Source: Streptomyces sp. TSRI0281
GTDB lineage: Bacteria; Actinomycetota; Actinomycetes; Streptomycetales; Streptomycetaceae
Assembly: GCF_001905125.1 (NCBI RefSeq)
Contig: NZ_LWLE01000036.1
Coordinates: 1 to 64,000 of the forward strand
Length of the DNA: 64,000 nucleotides
Direction: 5' to 3'
The notes under the pieces are model-generated. The model was not told the origin of the DNA. It made no database searches and worked only from the letters and a program-made list of their open reading frames with translations. A program made the position numbers and the translations under genes. Position 1 is the stretch's first letter. Each line of letters starts with the position of its first letter. Below are positions 52,550 to 61,222 of the stretch, piece by piece.

Positions 52550-54688
52550 TCAGCCCTGCACCAGTCGCAGATACGGTCCGAACTCCGACGCCAGCGTCAG
52601 CCGTCCCAGCTTCTGGTACTCCCGCTGGATCGCGTGGATCAGCGTCGGCATCGTCACCGACTCCCCCGTGTCCGCCGCCAGGTACGCCGCCGTCACCGCG
52701 ATCGAGCGGATGTTGCCGCCCGCCAGCTCGAAGTTCTCCGCGCAGAAGTCCAGGTCCAGGTCCGTGCCCCTCGGCAGGAGCGGGCCGAGGCAGCGTTCCC
52801 AGAGGACCAGGCGCTGGTCGGGGTCCGGGACGGGGAAGTCGATGACGAGGTCCAGGCGGCGGGTGAAGGCATCGTCCAGGTTGGCCCGGAGGTTAGTCGC
52901 CAGGATGGCGAGGCCGTCGAAGGACTCCATGCGTTGCAGGAGATACGCGCTCTCCACGTTGGCGTAGCGGTCGTGGGCGTCCTTCACGTCCGAGCGTTTG
53001 CCGAAGATCGCGTCCGCCTCGTCGAAGAGGAGGACGCCGTTCACCCCTGCCGCCTCGGTGAAGATGCGCTCCAGGTTCTTCTCCGTCTCGCCCACGTACT
53101 TGTCGATGACCGTGGCCAGGTCGACCGTGTAGAGGTCAAGGCCCAAGTCCGAGGCGATCACCTCCGCCGACATCGTCTTGCCGGTGCCGGAGTCGCCCGC
53201 GAAGAGCGCCGAGACGCCCCGGCCCCTGCCGCCTCCCGGACGCATACCCCACTCCCCCAGGACCCGGTCGCGATGGCGGGCGCGGGCCGTGAGTTCGCGG
53301 AGCTGGGTGTGGGAGTCGGGGGGCAGAACCAGGTCGTCCCAGGTCACCGTGGGCTCGATACGCCGGGCCAGCCGGTCGAGGCCCGCCGCGTTCTGGGCGC
53401 GGGCTCCCTGGCGTACGTGGTCGGAGGTGAGGGTTCCACCGGCCAGGCGGGCCGTCTGGGCGGCGCTCCGGGCGGCTCCCGTCACCTGTTCCGGAGTGAG
53501 GAGGAACGGCGCGAGGAGATGGTCCGGGTCGATGGCGGGCGGGAGGGGGGACGGGGCCAGCTGTTTGTACGCGTCCGTCCAGAGCGCGCCGCGCGCCGAC
53601 GGCTCCACCCTGGGGGCGTGCAGGAGCAGCGGTGGAGAGGTGGACCAGGACGCGTCCCAGGGCACCCGGCCCACCATGACCGTCGGTACGGGGGTGGCCG
53701 TGAGGAGCCTGAGCAGGTGCGGGTGTTCGCGCGAGACCGCGTCCAGCGGGGCGCAGACCAGGCCCGCGCCCGTCAGTCGCGCCTCGCGGACCAGGGAACG
53801 TACCGCGTCCGCCGGTGCGGGGTCCTCGGCCAGCCGTGCCAGGTCCAGGCCCAGGACGCCCCGGCCCGCCCGCGTGAGTGCCGAGGCGGCCAGCGCCGTG
53901 CCCGCGCCGCCCTGGTCCTCGCTGAGGTAGGCCAGAGGGACGCCGTCGGCCAGGACCCCGGCGAGCGGAGCCGGGTCGCCGACGCCCGGTATCACGTGCC
54001 AGGGGGCCAGCAGGTCCGCCAGACGCGGGTCCGGGGTGTCGTCGCCCAGGAGGTGGGCGGTCACCCGGTCCGGTACCCGCAACGCTCGGCTCAGGAACGG
54101 GCGGTCCAGGTCCTCGACCAGCAGCAGCCGGCCCTCCCGCAGCGGAGAGCGGGCCGACAGCCGGCCGCGCGCCACCTGATCGGCCGGAGACAGTCCGCAC
54201 AGTCCCAGCGCCAGACCGATGGACGGGCGACGGCGCGTCACGTCGTCGTTGAGGTAGCCGTAGAACGCCTCGAACCGGTCGTCCAGATCCGGTACAAGGG
54301 CGATGAGCAGGATCTCGACGTCGAGCGAGGTGAGCCCGAACTCGGCTTCCAGGGCGGTCAGTCGGGATGCCGGGGTGGGGCCGGGGGCGGCGGGGACTTC
54401 CGAAACCTCCGGGATCTTCGAAACCTCCGGGGATTCCGGGTCCTCCGGTGCTTTTGGGTTCTCCGGGGCTTCCGGGAGCGGCTCGGGGAAGCCGCGTACC
54501 GCGTCCTCGTCCAGCAGTCTCGCGATGTTCTCGTCCGTGAGGTACAGCCCCCGGAACGCGTCGTCCGGGTCCGGGTCGACGCGTTGCCGGGCCTCGACCG
54601 CCCGGCGGATGCGCTGCTCCACGGCCACCGCCCGCGCGAGGAGATGGCGCAGGTTCGGGTCGTCGGTGGGGTGGCCCGAGGTCGTCAT
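52550..54688 (-). CDS. CIS AAA+ ATPase (Afp15-like)
   Basis: This 712-aa protein has an N-terminal winged-helix-like part and a second inactive-looking ATPase half (about 200-440) followed by an AAA+ module. It has Walker A GDSGTGKT at 498-505, Walker B VLLFDEAD at 552-559, sensor ATNLRANLDDAFTRRLD and a C-terminal helical lid. CIS ATPases of this type are needed for assembly. An acidic repeat (EAPENPKAPEDPESPE, SKIPEVSEVPAAP) links the first two domains. The start overlaps the DUF4255 stop by four bases. Confidence 0.93.
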   Translation of the reverse strand: MTTSGHPTDDPNLRHLLARAVAVEQRIRRAVEARQRVDPDPDDAFRGLYLTDENIARLLDEDAVRGFPEPLPEAPENPKAPEDPESPEVSKIPEVSEVPAAPGPTPASRLTALEAEFGLTSLDVEILLIALVPDLDDRFEAFYGYLNDDVTRRRPSIGLALGLCGLSPADQVARGRLSARSPLREGRLLLVEDLDRPFLSRALRVPDRVTAHLLGDDTPDPRLADLLAPWHVIPGVGDPAPLAGVLADGVPLAYLSEDQGGAGTALAASALTRAGRGVLGLDLARLAEDPAPADAVRSLVREARLTGAGLVCAPLDAVSREHPHLLRLLTATPVPTVMVGRVPWDASWSTSPPLLLHAPRVEPSARGALWTDAYKQLAPSPLPPAIDPDHLLAPFLLTPEQVTGAARSAAQTARLAGGTLTSDHVRQGARAQNAAGLDRLARRIEPTVTWDDLVLPPDSHTQLRELTARARHRDRVLGEWGMRPGGGRGRGVSALFAGDSGTGKTMSAEVIASDLGLDLYTVDLATVIDKYVGETEKNLERIFTEAAGVNGVLLFDEADAIFGKRSDVKDAHDRYANVESAYLLQRMESFDGLAILATNLRANLDDAFTRRLDLVIDFPVPDPDQRLVLWERCLGPLLPRGTDLDLDFCAENFELAGGNIRSIAVTAAYLAADTGESVTMPTLIHAIQREYQKLGRLTLASEFGPYLRLVQG

Positions 54689-55617
54689 GCGGTGCTGTCC
54701 TCCGTACGGCCGCCTCGGCCGTCCCTCTCGCCTCGGCTGTCCCGGTCGTCCCTCTCGCCTTGGCCGTCCCGGTCGTCCCTCTCGCCTTGGCTGCCCCGGT
54801 CGTCCCGGCTGCCCCTCGCGCCCCGGTTCTCGGTGATCCGGAGCGAGAGGCCTCGGCGGGGCTCGCCCGTACCGGACGCCGCACGCCGGTCGCGTCCATC
54901 GGAGCCGGCCCGTCCATCGGGGCCGTCGCGTCCGTCGAACCCGTCGACCGCTGCCCGTCCTGGGCGGCCCGGACGGGACCCGTACACCGGCAGACCGGGC
55001 CCACGCCCCGGCATCGGCTGACGGGGCTGTTCCGGAGGCGTTGGTACGTCCCCGAACCGTGCCTGGAGCCCCTCGTCCCCCACCGGCGGGCCCGCCACAT
55101 AGGTCGGCGATGCCGTCACCGGAACGCTGACCACCAGGTCGAGCGAGGGTTTCAGCTCCCCGCCCAGCGCGCTCCACACATCCGCGAACGAGCGGTCCTC
55201 GGGCGGCGGTAGCGCGATCGACATCGGTACGGCGGCCCCGATCTCCGCCAGTGAACCCGTCAGCCGCTCCGGGGGCAGCGCCTCGTAGCGCAACAGGCAC
55301 GCGAGCAGCGAGGACAACAGCCGGTGTTCGTCCTCCGGGCGCTTCGTCCACGCCGTGATCAGGTACGACAGCTTGAAGTAGCGGGGCGGGCGGCGGCGCG
55401 CGACGACCGTCCCACGCTCGTCGTACTCGTTGTGCAGGCCCCGCTCGCGGCGCTTCATGTCCTCGCGGATGTCATAGAGGTAGAGGTTGACCATGGGGGC
55501 GTTGACCTTCGCCGCCCACTCCCTCGTCGGCGCGTCGAAAACCACCGCGATCTGACCGCCTTCGAGCACTTCTGCCCGAATCAGGGACCGTAGTACGTCG
55601 TCGACCTCGTGGATCAT
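54685..55617 (-). CDS. CIS tube/sheath terminator, DUF4255 (Afp16-like)
   Basis: This 310-aa protein has an N-terminal DUF4255/Pvc16 domain (residues 1-175): MIHEVDDVLRSLIRAEVL, MVNLYLYDIREDMKRRERG, FKLSYLITAWTKRPEDEHRLLS. It caps the distal end of tube and sheath. The C-terminal 120 residues are disordered and end with a nine-residue repeat (RDDRDGQGE) encoded by a 27-bp minisatellite (about 54740-54800). It is coupled to the AAA+ ATPase gene, the usual pairing. Confidence 0.92.
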   Translation of the reverse strand: MIHEVDDVLRSLIRAEVLEGGQIAVVFDAPTREWAAKVNAPMVNLYLYDIREDMKRRERGLHNEYDERGTVVARRRPPRYFKLSYLITAWTKRPEDEHRLLSSLLACLLRYEALPPERLTGSLAEIGAAVPMSIALPPPEDRSFADVWSALGGELKPSLDLVVSVPVTASPTYVAGPPVGDEGLQARFGDVPTPPEQPRQPMPGRGPGLPVYGSRPGRPGRAAVDGFDGRDGPDGRAGSDGRDRRAASGTGEPRRGLSLRITENRGARGSRDDRGSQGERDDRDGQGERDDRDSRGERDGRGGRTEDSTA

Positions 55618-55659
55618 CCGGTGACCGCCCTCATCCTGCTCGGCTCATCCTTCTCTGCT

Positions 55660-55733
55660 CATCAGGCTCGGCTTATCCTGCTCGGCTTCTCCTGTACCGG
55701 CTTCTCCTGTACCGGCTTCTCCCTCTCGGCTCC
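55660..55733. repeat. Short tandem repeats between DUF4255 and VWA genes
   Basis: GGCTTCTCCTGTACC is repeated in tandem (two full 15-bp copies plus a partial third) within a run of CTGCTCGGCT/TATCCTGCTC motifs. It fills most of the 116-bp gap and could interfere with or mark a promoter for the DUF4255-ATPase pair. Confidence 0.6.
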
Positions 55734-57785
55734 TCATGACCGGCCCGCGAAGTCCGGTGGCTGGAGGTTGCGTTGCACCACCAGGACCGGTTTCTGGAGA
55801 CGGGGGAGGTCGCGGGCGTCCGCTCGCAGCATGCGCGGGCCGAGCGTGTCCTTGCGCAGGACCAGCATCTGTACCTCGAAGGTCCCGTCGCGGCCCACCC
55901 GTACGCCGGACCGGTCGGCGGTAATGCCGATGTTCCACGTGAAACGTACGGTCTCGCCGGGCGGATAGTCCTTGCCCCGGGCCAGTACGGGCTGCCCTGG
56001 CCTGGCGACCTGCGGGGTGACGGTGAGCGAGGGCTTCAGGACGCGCAGCCGGTCCGTGTCCTTGTTGTTCGCCGTACGGCGGTCGGGCAGTTTGCCGCGC
56101 ACGGTGGCCCGTACGTCGCCGGTGATCGCCGCCCGGTACGTACCCGTCTGCGTCACCTCGATCCGTCCCCCGGCGGGGATGGTGCACGGCTTGGCGGCAC
56201 TGCACCGGTTGAGACCCGGCAGGCTGCGGTCCTTCGCCTTGGACGGCTTGGGCCAGGTCGCGCCGATGACGACCTCGGTCGCCGCGTCCGGGCCGGCGTT
56301 GGTGACCGTGAACCGGGCGCGGGCCGGGCGCCCGACGTAGGTGCGGTCCGGGCTGACATCGGCCTTGACCGCGATGTCCGACGAGGGGGGCACCGGGGCT
56401 TCCAGCACCTCGAACTCCGCCGTGTCGGTTGCGGTGTTGCCCGCCGCGTCCGTCGCCGAGCAGGTGACCGTGGTCGCCCCGACCGGGAAGAGCGATCCGG
56501 ACGCGGGCGTGCAGGTGACCGGCAGCGTGCCGTCCTGGGCGTCCGTGGCCGTGGCCGTGTAGCTGATACGCACCCCGTCGTCGTCCTTCGCCCGGACCGT
56601 ACGGTCGTCCACGGTGACGACGGGGGCGTTGATGTCGTTCACGTCGATGCTGATCTGCTGTTGGAAGTCCGGGTCGGGCACGGCGGCCGGCCCGATCGTG
56701 TCCGTCCCCGGCACCTGTGTCCCGAGCAGGAACTGCACGGTGCAGGTGAGGGTGGCGCCCTGCGGTGCGTCGGCCGCGACATCGATGGTCTCCGCGAAGT
56801 CGGCGGTCTCCCCGCTGGTCAGGCTGCGGATGGGCGGGTCGAGGGCAACGGTGAGGTGGGGGTCGCAGCTGTCGAGCTCGTAGCCGACGGAGGTGGGGAG
56901 GTTCTTGAAACCCTCGATGATCGCGTCGGTCACCCCGTCGCCCGGTATCCCGCTGAGCATCCGGCCGTTGGTGGCCGCGGCGATCCGTTTGGCCTGGTCG
57001 GGCTCGTGATACGGGTCCTGATAGGTGGGGCTGCTGTACCCCCAGCCGTTGAGCCCGTCGCCGTCCTCCGTCGTCACATCGACGGCGATGACCCGCACCC
57101 CCTTGTCCTGGAGCGCGAACACCGCTTCTTCGTAGGGGATCTTGTTGCTGGGGTTGTGACTCGACGCGTCGCCGACCAGGACGACCACCGGGCTGGCCCC
57201 TTCCCGGAAGACCGTCCCGCCGTCGGCGCCGTTGGCCACCTTCCACAGCGCGTAGATCCAGTCCTCGGACGGGCCCTTGCTCCTGTAGCCGCGAAGGATG
57301 TTCAACTCGTCGACACCCTTCTTCTGCACATCGTCCAGGTTCGTCGTCAGCCCCTGGAGCACGGCGAACTCCGCCGTCGGATCGTCCTTCTCATCGCCGT
57401 ACGTGGCCACGGCGAACCGCGAATCCGCTTGCTGGTCGCGGACCGCCGCCGTGATCTTCTTCAAGCCCTTCTGCACATCACCGATCGGAACCTTCATACT
57501 CCCGGTGCCGTCCACCAGCAGCACCACATCGGGCCTCGGCGGGACGGCCGGTGTCCGCACCCGCTTGTCCACGCCCGTCGAGCCGCCCGGGTCGAGCGCC
57601 CCGTGCACGCTCGCCGGGGTGACCCACGGGTCCGGGGGAACCGGCATGGTCGTGGCCACGCCGGTCACACCGGTCACACCCGAGGCGGGGGCCAGACCGG
57701 CGGCCAGCAGGAGCAGGACGAGCGCCGCCCAACGGCGCGTCCCGGCCGGCCCGCGTGATCCTTTTCCTGGCTGCAACCACCGCAC
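55734..57785 (-). CDS. Secreted VWA-HYR-CARDB-like protein
   Basis: This 683-aa protein has a signal peptide (residues 1-37, LVLLLLAAGLAPASG), a von Willebrand A domain (about 75-290, MIDAS start DGTGSMK, VVLVGDASSHNPSNK), a HYR domain (about 400-480, VTVDDRTV, LPVTCTPASGSLFPVGATTVTC) and one or two Ig-like CARDB/DUF11 domains. There is no LPXTG or C-terminal helix, so it is probably released or held by partners. GTG 57785 has GGAGG seven bases upstream. Such proteins recur near Streptomyces CIS regulators; an adhesive or sensory role is inferred. Confidence 0.8.
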   Translation of the reverse strand: MRWLQPGKGSRGPAGTRRWAALVLLLLAAGLAPASGVTGVTGVATTMPVPPDPWVTPASVHGALDPGGSTGVDKRVRTPAVPPRPDVVLLVDGTGSMKVPIGDVQKGLKKITAAVRDQQADSRFAVATYGDEKDDPTAEFAVLQGLTTNLDDVQKKGVDELNILRGYRSKGPSEDWIYALWKVANGADGGTVFREGASPVVVLVGDASSHNPSNKIPYEEAVFALQDKGVRVIAVDVTTEDGDGLNGWGYSSPTYQDPYHEPDQAKRIAAATNGRMLSGIPGDGVTDAIIEGFKNLPTSVGYELDSCDPHLTVALDPPIRSLTSGETADFAETIDVAADAPQGATLTCTVQFLLGTQVPGTDTIGPAAVPDPDFQQQISIDVNDINAPVVTVDDRTVRAKDDDGVRISYTATATDAQDGTLPVTCTPASGSLFPVGATTVTCSATDAAGNTATDTAEFEVLEAPVPPSSDIAVKADVSPDRTYVGRPARARFTVTNAGPDAATEVVIGATWPKPSKAKDRSLPGLNRCSAAKPCTIPAGGRIEVTQTGTYRAAITGDVRATVRGKLPDRRTANNKDTDRLRVLKPSLTVTPQVARPGQPVLARGKDYPPGETVRFTWNIGITADRSGVRVGRDGTFEVQMLVLRKDTLGPRMLRADARDLPRLQKPVLVVQRNLQPPDFAGRS

Positions 57786-57904
57786 GGAATTCCTCCCCCG
57801 AAACCCGACCGACCGGTTCGCACGGTCCCGCGAAAACTGCACGTCCGCACCGGAAAGCGAGCCACACCGCCGGGAAGGCCGAATTGCCCTTTGAGGCAAT
57901 ACAA

Positions 57905-57942
57905 CGGCGCCCGAAGATCACCACTACGGCACCCGAAGATCA
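57905..57942. promoter_or_regulatory. Pair of 16-bp direct repeats upstream of the VWA gene
   Basis: CGGCGCCCGAAGATCA (57905-57920) and CGGCACCCGAAGATCA (57927-57942) differ at one base and are spaced 22 bp, two helical turns. They lie between the VWA start and the LuxR stop, touching the latter. This spacing suits a dimeric activator; the neighbouring LuxR protein is an obvious candidate. Confidence 0.5.
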
Positions 57943-58566
57943 GATAAGACCTTGCCGCATCGCATACGCCACCGCATGGGAACGATTTCGCAGCTGAAGG
58001 CGGGTCATCACGGAATGCAGCACATTCTTGATCGTGCGCTCGGAATAGGCCAGTTTCGTCGCGATGTCCGCGGTGTCGTACCCCTCGGCGACCAGCCGCA
58101 GCACATCCACTTCACGCGCCGCCAGACCGGTGAAGTGGAGACCGCGCGGACCCAGCACCTGCCCCTGGAGCCTGCCGACCTCTTCGAGGAGGCGTCCGAG
58201 CAGATCGGAGGGGAGATGGCCCTCCCCGCGCGCCACCGTCCCGATGACATGCACCAGATGCTCGGGCGTCGACTCGGAGCGCCTGACCACACCGGCCACG
58301 CCGCACTCCGCGGCGCTCACCAGCTTCTGCTCATCGATGTCCGTGGTGACCAGAACGGTGCGGGCGGTACTCGTGCGCTGTATGTGGCGCAGCATCCTCA
58401 GTACGTCCTCGTCGACCGTGTCCACCACCACGACCACCACCTGGGGCGAGGGCTCGGCCTCGCCCCATTCCATGACGCTGACCTCGGGACGGGCCCTCAA
58501 TTGGCTGGCCACGCCCGCCTGCGAAATTGGATCTTGGGCCCTTAATGCGACAGTGGTGCGCTCCAT
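57940..58566 (-). CDS. LuxR/NarL-type regulator
   Basis: This 208-aa protein has a receiver-like N-terminal domain (VVVVVVDTVDEDVLRMLRHI, TARTVLVTTDIDEQKLVSAAECG) that lacks a convincing phospho-acceptor pair. The C-terminal LuxR helix-turn-helix (about 145-205) has LAAREVDVLRLVAEGYDTADIATKLAYSERTIKNVLHSVMTRLQLRNR (split). No sensor kinase is adjacent, so it is an atypical or orphan response regulator. A LuxR gene at this position is also known in the Streptomyces coelicolor CIS cluster. ATG 58566 has GGGGGAG seven bases upstream. Confidence 0.88.
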   Translation of the reverse strand: MERTTVALRAQDPISQAGVASQLRARPEVSVMEWGEAEPSPQVVVVVVDTVDEDVLRMLRHIQRTSTARTVLVTTDIDEQKLVSAAECGVAGVVRRSESTPEHLVHVIGTVARGEGHLPSDLLGRLLEEVGRLQGQVLGPRGLHFTGLAAREVDVLRLVAEGYDTADIATKLAYSERTIKNVLHSVMTRLQLRNRSHAVAYAMRQGLI

Positions 58567-58635
58567 GTCAATGCTCCCCCTGGGCAACAGCCGGAAGCAT
58601 CACAGCATGCTCAAGCCTCACAGCTGCACACGTCT

Positions 58636-58654
58636 GCCTCATTAGTTATGAGGC
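58636..58654. promoter_or_regulatory. Inverted repeat in the LuxR/COG1470 divergent region
   Basis: GCCTCAT and ATGAGGC are perfect 7-base arms with a 5-base TAGTT spacer, in a markedly AT-rich patch 70 bp from the LuxR start. It has the size of a dimer binding site and lies where divergent promoters would be. Confidence 0.55.
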
Positions 58655-58777
58655 GGTCAAAAGATTCCCATGTTTACTGACGAGGAAACTAAAAGGTGGT
58701 TACGGGCACTACATCTGCCCGAAAGTGTTCCTTCACGGCCGATGCCCGACAACGTCGGCGACCCTACGGTCCGCCGT

Positions 58778-60127
58778 ATGAGTCTTACGGCAAGTCTCGA
58801 CGAGTCGTCCGTCACCGCCGCACCGGGCGAGGAGACGGCCCTCCCCCTGCGGGTCCTCAACTCCGGCCAGACCGTCGAGGAGTACCGCTTCGAGGTGGTG
58901 GGCGCCTGTGCCGCCTGGTCGGCGGTGGAGCCGGCGGTGCTGTCCCTGTACCCGGGTGACTCCCGGACCGTATCGCTCATGCTGCGGCCGCCCCGCGACT
59001 CGACCGTACTCGCGGGCGAGACCCCGTTCGGGATACGGGTGGTGCCCACCAGCGAGCCGGACGGCACCGTGGTGCCCGAAGGCCGGGTGACGGTGCTGCC
59101 GTTCATCGAGACGACCGCCGAACTGGTACCGCGCAGCTCCCACGGCTCGCGCGGCGGACGGCACCAGTTCGCCGTCGACAACCGCGGCAACACACCGGTC
59201 ACCGTGCGGCTCGGCGCCCAGCCCGGTTCCGAACTGGCACGCGTCGCCTTCGCCGTGTCCGAGCTCCAGGTCGCCCCCGGGCACGCGGAGTTCGGAAAGC
59301 TGCGCGTCCGTCCGGCCAAGCGGATGTGGCGCGGTATGCCGGTCACGCACCCCTTCCAGGTGTTCGCCGCCCCGCAGGTGGCGGAGGGCCAGGAACCGGT
59401 GGAACCCGTCCTCGTGGATGGCTCCTACCAGCAGGAACCGATCCTTCCGCGCTGGCTTCCCCGCGCCCTGATCACGGCGGCGGTGCTGCTGATCGCGCTG
59501 GTCGGCCTCTGGTACGCCCTGCTGCGCCCGGCCGTGAAGTCGGCGGCACGGGAGGCGGTCACGCCCGAGGCGGTACGTTCCGCCGCGGCGGCGGCCGACA
59601 AGAGCAAGGCGCCGAACCAGGGCGACACGGCCGGAGCCGGTTCCGGAGGCGGTTCCGGAGGCAGTGGCTCCGCAGGTGCGGGCTCGGGCGGCGGCGCGTC
59701 GGAACCCAGCCCCACCCCGAGCACGGGCGGCGCTGTGGGGGACCCCGCGACATCGGCCGCCCCCACCAGCGCCCAGGTGCGGGTCAGGGACGCGGTGGGC
59801 GGCGGCTCGAACACCTCGACCGCGCTCCAGGTGCCGGACGGGCACACGTTCCAGCTGACCGACATCGTGGTGCAGAACCCGCAGGGGGACGCGGGAACGG
59901 TGACCGTCTCCGCCGGAAAGGACAACCGCGTGCTGAGCCTCGGGCTGGAGAACTTCCGGGACTCCGACTACCACTTCGTAACGCCGATCCTGGTGCCCGC
60001 GGGCGGCAAGGTCACCATGACCATCGACTGCCGGAAGGTAGGGAAGCCGGTGGGCGCACCGGCGCCCTCGCGGTGCGCCGAGTCGCTGTTCCTCGGCGGC
60101 ACGATGCGCCCGGACTCCGCAGGCTGA
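58778..60127 (+). CDS. Membrane protein with Ig-like N-terminal domains (COG1470-like)
   Basis: This 449-aa protein has two Ig-like domains (LTASLDESSVTAAPGEETALPLRVLNSGQTVEEYRFEV split; PEGRVTVLPFIETTAELVP), one membrane helix (LITAAVLLIALVGLWYALL, about residues 225-245), a Gly/Ser-rich linker (about 285-320) and a C-terminal beta domain (FQLTDIVVQNPQGDAGTV). Related proteins, often labelled hydrolytic protein, sit in Streptomyces CIS clusters. I chose ATG 58778 because the conserved strand begins there; ATG 58670 and 58742 are possible. No catalytic motif is visible. A membrane anchor or sensor role is inferred. Confidence 0.75.
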   Translation: MSLTASLDESSVTAAPGEETALPLRVLNSGQTVEEYRFEVVGACAAWSAVEPAVLSLYPGDSRTVSLMLRPPRDSTVLAGETPFGIRVVPTSEPDGTVVPEGRVTVLPFIETTAELVPRSSHGSRGGRHQFAVDNRGNTPVTVRLGAQPGSELARVAFAVSELQVAPGHAEFGKLRVRPAKRMWRGMPVTHPFQVFAAPQVAEGQEPVEPVLVDGSYQQEPILPRWLPRALITAAVLLIALVGLWYALLRPAVKSAAREAVTPEAVRSAAAAADKSKAPNQGDTAGAGSGGGSGGSGSAGAGSGGGASEPSPTPSTGGAVGDPATSAAPTSAQVRVRDAVGGGSNTSTALQVPDGHTFQLTDIVVQNPQGDAGTVTVSAGKDNRVLSLGLENFRDSDYHFVTPILVPAGGKVTMTIDCRKVGKPVGAPAPSRCAESLFLGGTMRPDSAG

Positions 60128-60129
60128 CC

Positions 60130-60250
60130 ACCCGACCGGGTCGGTTGTCGGACCGGGCCGGGTCGGTTGTCGGGCCGGGTCCGGTCGTCGAGCCGGTCAG
60201 GTCAGGGCGGCCGGTCGAATCACGGCAGCCGGTCGAATCAGGCGGCTTCG
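60130..60250. repeat. Degenerate tandem repeats between COG1470-like and DUF4157 genes
   Basis: GGGTCGGTTGTCGG recurs at about 22-bp spacing, followed by two copies of GCCGGTCGAATCA with about 16 bp between. It fills the gap between the convergent ends; a terminator function is possible. Confidence 0.55.
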
Positions 60251-60292
60251 CGCCGTCGGTCCGGTCGGCTGCGGGGCGGCCGGGCGGGTGGC

Positions 60293-61222
60293 TCAGGCCG
60301 GTGGGGCTTCCTCTTCCTCCTCCGGGCCCTTCTCCTCGGCCCGCTGGACGAACGAGCCCTGCACGTCGGCCGGTTGTTCGTCCTCGTCCTCCGTGGCCGC
60401 ACGCTGCACGGCGGGCGCGGCGGAAGCGGCGGAAGCGACCGGTGCGGCGGGAACAGTGGTAGCGGCGGCGGCCGGAGCGGGCTCGGCCGACACGGGTGCC
60501 GGGTCCGACAGCACCCGGTCCGCGTTCGCCACAGCCTCCCGTTCGAAGCGGTCCGAGGGATCACTGACCCGGATGCCACCCGGCGCCTCCGTGCCCTCGA
60601 CCGGCCCGCTGCGCTGCTGGATCACATGCGTCAGCTCATGGGCCAGCGTCGTACGGCCCTGCGGTGACGACGGGTCGTACGCGTCCCGCTGGAAGACCAC
60701 GTTGTTGCCCACGGTGTACGCGTGCGCTCCGACGCCCTTCGCCGACTCGTGCGCGGCGGAGTCGTTGTGGACGCGTACGTCGGAGAAGTCCGCGCCCATA
60801 CGGCTCTCCAGATCCGTACGGGTATCGGTGTCCAGGGGCGAACCGCCGCCGGACGACACGACGTCGTGGACCGGTGAGCGCTGCGCCGCTTGGGGTTCTT
60901 CCTCCGCCGGTCCGGACGGGCCGGCCTTGGCGCGCTGGATCATCGGGCCGAGCGCGCCGTTGCCCACGATCCGCTGGAGCATGCCCATTCCGCTCGTCCC
61001 GACCACATCCGTACGCCCGGCAGCCGCAGCCCGGAAGAGGTGGTGCGTGTCCGCCCCGCCGTCGTGGACGTCCGCCGTCCTCGGCGCCGCGACCGCGACC
61101 GCGTCCGCGTGCTCGTGCCGCCCGTACTCGTCCTGCCCGTACTCGCTCTCGCGCGGGAGGTCGTGGTCGTGGGCCCGCTCCGGGTCCTGCTCGTGCTGAT
61201 GCTCGTGGTCGTGTGCGTTCAT
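60293..61222 (-). CDS. DUF4157 (eCIS core domain) protein with HELTH motif
   Basis: This 309-aa protein has a His/Asp/Glu-rich N-terminus (residues 3-40), the motif LQRIVGNGALGPMIQR (82-97), a DUF4157 domain (about 125-210: LESRMGADFSDVRVHNDSAA, AYTVGNNVVFQ) with zinc-peptidase-like HELTH at 195-199, and an acidic tail. DUF4157 is a hallmark of CIS loci, often fused to toxins or acting with cargo; here it stands alone. The ATG at 61222 is preceded at six bases by GGGGAG; ATG 61228 is possible. It may process or load cargo. Confidence 0.9.
   Translation of the reverse strand: MNAHDHEHQHEQDPERAHDHDLPRESEYGQDEYGRHEHADAVAVAAPRTADVHDGGADTHHLFRAAAAGRTDVVGTSGMGMLQRIVGNGALGPMIQRAKAGPSGPAEEEPQAAQRSPVHDVVSSGGGSPLDTDTRTDLESRMGADFSDVRVHNDSAAHESAKGVGAHAYTVGNNVVFQRDAYDPSSPQGRTTLAHELTHVIQQRSGPVEGTEAPGGIRVSDPSDRFEREAVANADRVLSDPAPVSAEPAPAAAATTVPAAPVASAASAAPAVQRAATEDEDEQPADVQGSFVQRAEEKGPEEEEEAPPA

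Noticed and set aside
55645..57246. A 533-codon frame overlapping the VWA gene on the same strand
   Set aside because: The VWA frame holds the MIDAS and HYR motifs; the other frame is Arg/Gly/His-rich and starts inside it.
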